Of a DNA stretch of 35,812 nt, positions 1-5,843 are shown one piece after another; within the stretch, counting starts at the first letter, position 1; each line of letters starts with the position of its first letter. The DNA comes from Flavobacterium sp. (GTDB taxonomy: Bacteria > Bacteroidota > Bacteroidia > Flavobacteriales > Flavobacteriaceae). The translations under genes and the position numbers were made by a program. The notes below the pieces were generated by a model. The model was given only the letters and a program-made list of their open reading frames with translations. It made no database searches and was not told the origin of the DNA. Location: contig JASLDM010000139.1 in assembly GCA_030151565.1 (NCBI GenBank), forward strand, positions 1-35,812, read 5' to 3'.

Positions 1-542
1 ACTTGCGTAGCAGCGTTTTTAAATTGATTATACACAACTTGAATAGAATCATATTGTCCAGAAACAAAAGTATCCATCAATTTCTGAGCGATTACAGCAG
101 TTGACTCGAAACTTAAATCATCAAATAATGCACTATCGTTTTCAAAAACTGGAAATCCTTTTCGAAGTCCATCATGCCCTTTTTTTCCAATAGTCAACAG
201 ATCAATACTTGCACCTTTAAACCTAGTAGCCTTAAGGTTATTAATTTGTTTTATAACATTGGCATTGAAAGCCCCACAAAGTCCTCTATTAGACGTAACC
301 ACTACCAACAAAACATGTTTAACTTCACGTTGCTCAGAAAAAACACCTGAATTGTCACCTTCCAAGGTAGCACTAATGTTTTGAATCAGCTCCGTAAGTT
401 TTTCAGCATAGGGACGCATCGCAGTAATTGAGTCTTGAGCTTTTTTAAGCTTCGCTGCAGAAACCATCTTCATTGCTGAAGTAATCTGCATCGTAGATCC
501 AATTGATGTAATCCTATTACGTATTTCTTTAAGATTTGCCAT
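1..542 (-). CDS. atpG: ATP synthase F1 gamma subunit, 3'-truncated by the window edge
   Basis: Gamma is the central rotor stalk of F1, coupling c-ring rotation to catalysis in the alpha3beta3 head. The start is ATG at 542-540 (MANLKEIRNRI), followed by the conserved N-terminal helix with ITSAMKMVSAAKLKKA and then the family motif VTSNRGLCGAFNANV. About 180 residues are present of the roughly 285 expected. The C-terminal helix that completes the coiled-coil axle is missing because the sequence stops here, not because of a stop codon. It is the last gene of the atp cluster seen here, 66 bases downstream of atpA, with a strong hairpin in that gap. Identification is secure; the break at the window edge mirrors the one at the other end. 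Confidence 0.95.
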   Translation of the reverse strand, partial: MANLKEIRNRITSIGSTMQITSAMKMVSAAKLKKAQDSITAMRPYAEKLTELIQNISATLEGDNSGVFSEQREVKHVLLVVVTSNRGLCGAFNANVIKQINNLKATRFKGASIDLLTIGKKGHDGLRKGFPVFENDSALFDDLSFESTAVIAQKLMDTFVSGQYDSIQVVYNQFKNAATQ

Positions 543-566
543 TTACTTATAATCTTGTAAATTAGA

Positions 567-594
567 GAAAAGCAATTGCGTACAATTGCTTTTC
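567..594 (-). other. Intercistronic RNA hairpin between atpA and atpG
   Basis: Two 12-base arms (567-578 and 583-594) are perfect inverted repeats around a 4-base loop. They fill most of the atpA-atpG gap. On the transcribed minus strand no run of U follows directly, so this does not look like a full intrinsic terminator. A partial terminator, or a processing or stability element that lets alpha exceed gamma (3:1 in the enzyme), would fit. That role is inference. Confidence 0.6.
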
Positions 595-608
595 ATCAAG
601 TCTAATTA

Positions 609-2183
609 TTAATATTTTGATGATACTTCTTTAGCAACTTTTTCTAAAACAGCAGTAACTTCATCAGTTAACTTACCTGCTTTAAGTGCGTTTAAAATAT
701 CTTTATGAGTCATGTTTAATACGTCTAAGTATTCTTTTTCGAATTCTTTAACTTTATCAACAGGAACATTTCTCAATAAATTTTTAGAACCAGCATAAAT
801 AATCGCTACCTGATCTTCCACCTTGTAAGGATCATTTACTGCTTGTTTCAAAATCTCTACGTTACGACGTCCTTTCTCAATTACATTTAAAGTAACAGCA
901 TCTAAATCAGAACCGAATTTAGCAAAAGCTTCTAATTCACGGAACTGAGCTTGGTCTAACTTAAGTGTACCTGCAACTTTTTTCATCGATTTAATCTGCG
1001 CACTACCTCCAACACGAGATACAGAAATACCTACGTTAATTGCAGGACGAACTCCTGAGTTAAATAAATCTGACTCTAAGAAAATCTGACCGTCAGTAAT
1101 AGAAATTACGTTAGTTGGGATGTATGCAGAAACGTCACCAGCTTGTGTTTCAATAATTGGCAAAGCCGTTAATGAACCTCCACCTTTTACAAATGGACGA
1201 ATAGATTCTGGTAGATCATTCATGTTTTTTGCGATTTCATCATCACCAATTACTCTAGCAGCACGCTCTAATAATCTTGAGTGAAGATAGAAAACGTCCC
1301 CAGGGTACGCTTCACGTCCTGGTGGGCGACGAAGAATCAAAGACATCTCACGGTAAGCAACCGCTTGTTTTGATAAATCATCATATACAATTAAAGCTGG
1401 ACGACCTGTATCACGGAAATACTCTCCGATTGCAGCACCCGCCATAGGAGCATATACTTGCATTGGAGCAGGATCAGAAGCATTTGCTGCAACGATGATT
1501 GTATAATCCATCGCACCTTTTTCTTCTAATGTTTTTGCAATAGATGCAACAGTTGAAGCTTTTTGCCCAATAGCTACATAAATACAATATACTGGTTGCC
1601 CTGCATCGTAAAATTCTTTTTGATTTAAAATGGTATCGATACAAACCGTAGTTTTTCCCGTTTGACGGTCACCAATAACCAATTCACGTTGACCACGTCC
1701 AACTGGAATCATCGCATCAACAGATTTAATTCCTGTTTGCAACGGCTCAGTAACTGGTTGACGGAAGATAACTCCAGGAGCTTTACGCTCTAAAGGCATC
1801 TCGAATAAATCACCACCAATAGCACCTTTACCATCGATTGGGTTACCCAAAGTATCCACAACACGACCTACCATTTTTTCTCCTACTTTAAGAGAAGCAA
1901 TACGCCCTGTTCTTTTTACAATAGCACCTTCTTTAATTTCTTGTGATGGTCCTAACAATACAATACCTACATTATCTTCATCTAGGTTAAGAACCATTGC
2001 TTCAAGTCCATTTTCGAATTGAACTAGCTCTCCGTATTCAGCGTTAGCTAACCCGTAAACACGAGCTACACCATCTCCAATTGAAAGAACGGTTCCTACT
2101 TCTTCTAAAGAAGCATCAGAATTAAAACCAGATAACTGTTTTTTTAAAATTGCTGAAATTTCAGCAGGATTGATTTCTGCCAT
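609..2183 (-). CDS. atpA: ATP synthase F1 alpha subunit
   Basis: Alpha forms the non-catalytic nucleotide-binding half of the alpha3beta3 head of F-type ATP synthase on the cytoplasmic face of the inner membrane. At 524 residues it is of normal full length. It has an N-terminal beta-barrel (about 25-95) and a Walker A motif GDRQTGKTT at 171-179. The family signature PAINVGISVS is at 380-389, immediately followed by Arg390, which matches the arginine finger that reaches into the catalytic site of beta. A C-terminal helical domain completes it. It lies 39 bases after atpH and 66 before atpG. The catalytic partner beta (atpD) and epsilon (atpC) are not in this window, so the complex depends on a second locus, as is usual in Bacteroidota. 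Confidence 0.98.
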   Translation of the reverse strand: MAEINPAEISAILKKQLSGFNSDASLEEVGTVLSIGDGVARVYGLANAEYGELVQFENGLEAMVLNLDEDNVGIVLLGPSQEIKEGAIVKRTGRIASLKVGEKMVGRVVDTLGNPIDGKGAIGGDLFEMPLERKAPGVIFRQPVTEPLQTGIKSVDAMIPVGRGQRELVIGDRQTGKTTVCIDTILNQKEFYDAGQPVYCIYVAIGQKASTVASIAKTLEEKGAMDYTIIVAANASDPAPMQVYAPMAGAAIGEYFRDTGRPALIVYDDLSKQAVAYREMSLILRRPPGREAYPGDVFYLHSRLLERAARVIGDDEIAKNMNDLPESIRPFVKGGGSLTALPIIETQAGDVSAYIPTNVISITDGQIFLESDLFNSGVRPAINVGISVSRVGGSAQIKSMKKVAGTLKLDQAQFRELEAFAKFGSDLDAVTLNVIEKGRRNVEILKQAVNDPYKVEDQVAIIYAGSKNLLRNVPVDKVKEFEKEYLDVLNMTHKDILNALKAGKLTDEVTAVLEKVAKEVSSKY

Positions 2184-2222
2184 TTTATTATATGTTTATA
2201 CACGAAATTCGTGCGGTGATTT

Positions 2223-2756
2223 TTAATTTGTTAACTCTCTTTTTAATACATGCAATTGATTTGCCAATGAAGCATTAAATTGCTTATCTCCAATTCTTAA
2301 AATGAACCCTCCTAAAACATTAGGATCAACCACATTAGTAATGGTCACCTTTTTAGAAGATATTTCATTTATTTTCTGAAGTACTTTAGCCTCTAATGCC
2401 GCGTCCATAGGAAAAGCCGTTGTAACGGTCGCTTTTTCTAATCCACGTTGCTCATCGTAAAGCTCTTGAAATTTAAAAGCGATTGCTCCAAGAATATTCA
2501 AACGTTTGTTTTGCAACAAAAGCTCAAATAATTTTTTAGTTTCTGGTGTAACGTTAGTGAACACCTCAGAAACAGCATTCAACTTCACACTTCCTTTAAC
2601 AATAGGATTTGAAAGAAACGTCTTTAACTCTTCGCTTTGAGAAACTGATTCAGAAATAAGGATCATGTCATTATTAATCGCATCAGAATTACCCTTTTCA
2701 GTAGCATTCTCAAGCATCGCTTTAGCATATCGTGCAGCTGCTCTAGTGCCTATCAT
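2223..2756 (-). CDS. atpH: ATP synthase F1 delta subunit
   Basis: Delta (OSCP) sits on top of the F1 head and ties it to the peripheral stalk formed by subunit b. The 177 residues start MIGTRAAARYAKAML, the typical N-terminal helix (R-YA-AL pattern). The C-terminal part contains LGGFILRIGDKQFNASL, matching the conserved GG-x-R-GD-x-D/N-S segment of the family. The gene begins only 8 bases after atpF, so coupled translation is likely. A small perfect inverted repeat (2201-2213) lies in the 39-base gap before atpA. No anomalies. Confidence 0.96.
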   Translation of the reverse strand: MIGTRAAARYAKAMLENATEKGNSDAINNDMILISESVSQSEELKTFLSNPIVKGSVKLNAVSEVFTNVTPETKKLFELLLQNKRLNILGAIAFKFQELYDEQRGLEKATVTTAFPMDAALEAKVLQKINEISSKKVTITNVVDPNVLGGFILRIGDKQFNASLANQLHVLKRELTN

Positions 2757-2764
2757 AATGATTC

Positions 2765-3265
2765 TTAGTTTAATTTAACGTCTCCTAGCATCTTCTCAAC
2801 CAATTGTGTTTGAGCCTCTTTATTTGCTAATTGATCTTTTAATAATTTCTCTGCAATGTCAATTGAAAGTGAAGATACTTGTCCTTTCAATTCTTTCAAT
2901 GCTGCATTTTTCTCACTTTCAATAGTAGCTTTCGCTTGAGCAATTAATTTCTCGCCTTGAACTTGAGCTTCTTCTTTAGCATCAGCAATTAATTTTTCTT
3001 TAAAATCACGAGCATCTTTAAGCATAGCATCACGCTCAGCTCTTGCTTCAGCTAATAACTTTTCATTATCAGCTTTCAAGTTAGCCATTTCTCTTTTAGC
3101 ATTTTCAGCAGCAGCCAAAGCATCGGTAATTCCTTCTTCACGTGCTTCTAAAGCATTGATGATTGGTTTCCACGCGAATTTCCCTAAAACTACAACTAAA
3201 ACCACTAAAATGATTAATTGCCAGAAAAATAATCCAAAACTAAAATCGTTAATTAACTTATCCAT
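2765..3265 (-). CDS. atpF: ATP synthase F0 b subunit
   Basis: Subunit b is the peripheral stator stalk that holds F1 still against rotor torque. The 166-residue protein has one hydrophobic N-terminal segment (about 10-30, rich in L, V and I) followed directly by the conserved KFAWKPI stretch. A long charged coiled coil rich in Ala, Glu and Lys then runs to the C-terminus. No second b-type gene (b') is present, so a b homodimer is expected. It follows atpE after a 94-base gap that carries a strong hairpin, and its stop is 8 bases before atpH. Confidence 0.97.
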   Translation of the reverse strand: MDKLINDFSFGLFFWQLIILVVLVVVLGKFAWKPIINALEAREEGITDALAAAENAKREMANLKADNEKLLAEARAERDAMLKDARDFKEKLIADAKEEAQVQGEKLIAQAKATIESEKNAALKELKGQVSSLSIDIAEKLLKDQLANKEAQTQLVEKMLGDVKLN

Positions 3266-3313
3266 CTAAATCTAAATTATACTTTTAATATCTTATTTTT
3301 TGTTTAATTAAGA

Positions 3314-3340
3314 ATATCTGCAACCAACCGTTGCAGATAT
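3314..3340 (-). other. Intercistronic RNA hairpin between atpE and atpF
   Basis: Arms 3314-3324 and 3330-3340 form an 11-base-pair perfect stem with a 5-base loop, located just downstream of atpE on the transcribed strand. No pure U-tract follows, so readthrough into atpF is expected. A hairpin directly 3' of atpE could protect the c-subunit message or partly terminate, raising c over b. The c-ring needs roughly ten or more copies of c against two of b, so the position is suggestive. The function is inferred. Confidence 0.6.
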
Positions 3341-3359
3341 CTTTCTTTGTTTTCTTGGA

Positions 3360-3554
3360 TTATTTTCCTAAGATTAAAGCACCGAATGCTAAACCTTCCA
3401 ATAACGCTCCAATGATAATCATCGCAGTTTGGATTTTTCCAGCAGCTTCTGGTTGACGAGCAATTGCGTCCATTGCAGAAGAACCGATTTTACCTAAACC
3501 TAAACCAGCACCAATAACGATTAAACCAGCTCCAATAATTGTTGGGATTTCCAT
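3360..3554 (-). CDS. atpE: ATP synthase F0 c subunit (proteolipid ring)
   Basis: The c subunit forms the membrane rotor ring whose carboxylate carries the coupling ion. The 64-residue protein is short but within the range for Bacteroidota. It has a glycine-rich first helix (GAGLIVIGAGLGLG), a polar loop RQPEA at 33-37, and a second helix carrying the essential Glu53 in LLEGLAFG. The first helix lacks the Gln typical of sodium-binding rings, so proton coupling is the likelier reading. It lies between atpB (47-base gap) and atpF. A 14-base all-AT palindrome sits in the short leader upstream of the start. Confidence 0.97.
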   Translation of the reverse strand: MEIPTIIGAGLIVIGAGLGLGKIGSSAMDAIARQPEAAGKIQTAMIIIGALLEGLAFGALILGK

Positions 3555-3601
3555 AATAAATGAATTATATATAATTAAACAAAATTTTTATTCCTAATTT
3601 C

Positions 3602-4747
3602 CTAGTGCTCTTCGTGTTCTTGAACTGCCATCCCAATAAATAAAGAAGACAACATTGTAAAGATAAAAGCTTGTAAAAAGGCGATCAAAATCTCTAGCAC
3701 AGTTAAAAACAATGTTAATGCAAAAGAGATTCCTACTGCTCCACCAACACCTAATGATTGCTTGTATAAAAACACAACCGCAATTAACCCCATCACAACA
3801 GAGTGACCTGCAGTAATATTGGCAAATAAACGAATCATTAATGAGAATGGTTTAATTAAAGCACCCAAAATTTCAATTGGCGCTAAGAATATTTTCATTG
3901 GCCACGGCACACCTGGCATCCAAAATATATGTTTCCAGTGATCACTATTACCACTAACGTGAGTAATTACGAAAGTAAAAATAGCCAAACAAGCCGTTAC
4001 TGATAAACTCCCTGTAACGTTAAACCCTAGCGGTGTTAATCCCAATAAGTTCAACAAGAAAATCAAAAAGAAAACGGTTAACAAATAAGGCATGAATTTT
4101 TTATACTGATTCACCCCAATATTCGGAATTGCCATCTCGTCACGTACATATAAAACCAATGGCTCTAAAACACGAGCAAAACCTTTCGGCAACGTATTTG
4201 GACCTTTTTTATATGTTTTAGCCAATCCTAAAAACATAACAAACAACAAGATAGTTGTAAAAAACAAGGACGCAACATTTTTAGTAATTGAAAAATCTAA
4301 TGGCTTTTCGTTTGCTGGAAACCCTTTTTCATTGTATTCAATGTGTCCAGCTTCGTTTGTTTTATAAATTTTACCGTGGTATAATTTATACGTTTGCCCT
4401 CCTTTTTCTACTAATTTATTTCCATGATCAAACTCCGAAGACATGAAAACTTTCAATCCATTATCGATTAAGATAACGGGTAATGGAAAACCGTAATTCT
4501 TACCTTTAGCTTCATCCGAAAAGAAAACAAAAGAATAATCATCTTTTAAATGGTGCTCAATGTGTTCGGCCACTTTCTGTGCCTGAGTTTTTTCAGACTC
4601 AGGAACTCCATGTCCATCAATGTGCTCGATTGTTTCCGCTACTGATTCCTCCAATTGTTCGGCAGTAGAATTGGTCTGTGAAAATACAGGGGTTATCGCA
4701 AAAAGGATAACGGCTAATAAATTCAGTGATTTCTTGACAGTCACCAT
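3602..4747 (-). CDS. atpB: ATP synthase F0 a subunit with long exported N-terminal extension
   Basis: Subunit a provides the two half-channels that carry ions to and from the c-ring. At 381 residues it is far longer than the roughly 270 of E. coli. Residues 1-23 look like a cleavable signal peptide (ending near VFSQ). They are followed by about 130 polar residues rich in His, Glu and Lys that should lie in the periplasm. The channel domain starts near 157 and has several membrane helices, the essential Arg306 in SLMIRLFAN and a conserved C-terminal helix QAFIFTMLSSLFIG. Signal-peptide-bearing extensions of AtpB are familiar in Bacteroidota. A TAnnTTTG promoter lies about 42 bases upstream, so atpB may be transcribed both from this and by readthrough from atpZ. 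Confidence 0.96.
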   Translation of the reverse strand: MVTVKKSLNLLAVILFAITPVFSQTNSTAEQLEESVAETIEHIDGHGVPESEKTQAQKVAEHIEHHLKDDYSFVFFSDEAKGKNYGFPLPVILIDNGLKVFMSSEFDHGNKLVEKGGQTYKLYHGKIYKTNEAGHIEYNEKGFPANEKPLDFSITKNVASLFFTTILLFVMFLGLAKTYKKGPNTLPKGFARVLEPLVLYVRDEMAIPNIGVNQYKKFMPYLLTVFFLIFLLNLLGLTPLGFNVTGSLSVTACLAIFTFVITHVSGNSDHWKHIFWMPGVPWPMKIFLAPIEILGALIKPFSLMIRLFANITAGHSVVMGLIAVVFLYKQSLGVGGAVGISFALTLFLTVLEILIAFLQAFIFTMLSSLFIGMAVQEHEEH

Positions 4748-4788
4748 ACCTTAACTTCTTAATTTTTTATGGTTCTTAAAATTTTGTG

Positions 4789-4796
4789 CAAAACTA
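4789..4796 (-). promoter_or_regulatory. Promoter -7 element upstream of atpB
   Basis: The minus strand reads TAGTTTTG, an exact match to the Bacteroidota -7 consensus TAnnTTTG, about 42 bases before the atpB start in a 107-base gap. A clear TTG -33 element at the right spacing is missing (GTG is at about the expected position), so strength is uncertain. Confidence 0.55.
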
Positions 4797-4854
4797 CAAT
4801 ATATTATTAACTCCTGCACCCTAAATGAAACTTTTTTTTTTAAGCAATACGCAC

Positions 4855-5256
4855 TTACCCTATTTTCTTATTCAAAATTGCATAAGCAATTACAGCATCT
4901 AAAGCGAGAAAAAGCATAAAACCAACTAAAAAATTGTATTTTAAAAAGCTAGACGCCCCCTCAATCTCTAATCCCTTATTAATAAATATATAGCTAGCTA
5001 CAGCACGCAAAGTAATTAATCCTAAAAAAACAAAGCCAAAATTAGCAGGCATAACGCGATAAATCCCAATTAACGCAAAGAAAAACAAAGCCGTAAATAT
5101 CAATTCAAAACTATAAATCCCTATCAACGAATAATTAAACTGATCCCATTCACTTTGCAAATTAGCAACATACAATAAGCCAGTATGAGCTGCAAAAGCT
5201 AAAATAATTACACTTAATATTCCTATTAAAAACTTCGTATTTGTCTTATTTATCAT
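4855..5256 (-). CDS. Small four-helix membrane protein of the atp cluster (DUF6168-like)
   Basis: This 133-residue protein has four predicted membrane helices at about 9-29, 43-66, 72-92 and 107-128 with short polar loops, and no catalytic motif that I recognise. It starts inside the end of atpZ (11-base overlap, ATGATAAATAA shared), so translation is probably coupled. It precedes atpB. A small membrane protein in this slot is common in flavobacterial atp clusters, and I believe it corresponds to the DUF6168 family, but that is from memory. By position it could assist F0 assembly or supply ions as AtpI does elsewhere. There is no direct evidence for this. Confidence 0.75.
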   Translation of the reverse strand: MINKTNTKFLIGILSVIILAFAAHTGLLYVANLQSEWDQFNYSLIGIYSFELIFTALFFFALIGIYRVMPANFGFVFLGLITLRAVASYIFINKGLEIEGASSFLKYNFLVGFMLFLALDAVIAYAILNKKIG

Positions 5257-5476
5257 CCCTTTTGTTTAGTTGATTTACTTGATTGACTACTTGAATTAGC
5301 GCCACTATAACGCCGAGCAAAGTTATCAATTGCGACCAAATCTCCGACTCTAAATTCATTTTTTTAGTTATCCACCCTCCAAAAAGGTGAAATATATAAA
5401 TTACCGCTCCCATTTGGATAGGCATCGAGGTTAATGTCAACCATTTATTTGCGCCCCCTTTTCTTCCCTTCTTCAT
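5246..5476 (-). CDS. atpZ: AtpZ/AtpI family protein
   Basis: This is a small membrane protein of the AtpZ/AtpI type, associated in other bacteria with F0 assembly and magnesium or calcium supply to ATP synthase. From the ATG at 5476 it has 76 residues: a basic N-terminus, helix 1 at about 12-34 (PIQMGAVIYIFHLFGGWI), helix 2 at about 46-64, and a polar tail. A TTG two codons upstream (5482) gives 78 residues; I chose the ATG because the extra residues add nothing. Either start lies inside the 3' end of the bactofilin gene (32-38 base overlap), suggesting translational coupling. Its own stop overlaps the next start. Confidence 0.85.
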   Translation of the reverse strand: MKKGRKGGANKWLTLTSMPIQMGAVIYIFHLFGGWITKKMNLESEIWSQLITLLGVIVALIQVVNQVNQLNKRDDK

Positions 5477-5840
5477 CTTCAATTTTAATCCCTGTCATTG
5501 TACAACTTGCTTTGAAAACAGCTCCTGGCTCAACCGATAATTTACCAACAATAACCTCTCCTTCAATACTTGCGGTCGCCTTAACAATCAATGTATGCTC
5601 AACGGTAATATCTCCTTCCAAAACCCCTTCAATATCCGCATTTTTACAAACCACATTCCCTTTCACAACACTCTTAGGCCCTAAAACCACCCGCCCAGAT
5701 GTAGTAAGATTTCCTGTCAAAATACCATCTAAACGAATATCAGCATGCGTTTCAATTGTCCCTACAATAGTCGTTCCTTCAACAATTCTATTTGTTCTTC
5801 CTAATAAATCGGTATAATTTTTCCCCGTTTTCTTAAACAT
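5445..5840 (-). CDS. Bactofilin (polymer-forming cytoskeletal protein)
   Basis: Bactofilins self-assemble into filaments or sheets that scaffold cell-envelope processes. Residues about 15-115 show the characteristic repeated short beta-strand pattern of a right-handed beta-helix (for example VEGTTIVGTIETHADIRL, then TGNLTTSG and VVKGNVVCKNADIEG). It is flanked by a short polar N-terminus and a charged tail ending EEGKKRGRK. The 131-residue length is normal. It starts 3 bases after sprE ends and its 3' end overlaps atpZ, so it is the middle link between the secretion gene and the ATP synthase genes. Its link to either process is not shown by the sequence. Confidence 0.93.
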   Translation of the reverse strand: MFKKTGKNYTDLLGRTNRIVEGTTIVGTIETHADIRLDGILTGNLTTSGRVVLGPKSVVKGNVVCKNADIEGVLEGDITVEHTLIVKATASIEGEVIVGKLSVEPGAVFKASCTMTGIKIEDEEGKKRGRK

Positions 5841-5843
5841 AAT

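Noticed and set aside
5434..5817. 127-codon open frame on the plus strand opposite the bactofilin gene
   Set aside because: It is an antisense shadow of the beta-helix repeats; its sequence is low-complexity and it lacks a promoter and any recognisable domain. The mirror at 29996-30379 is rejected likewise.
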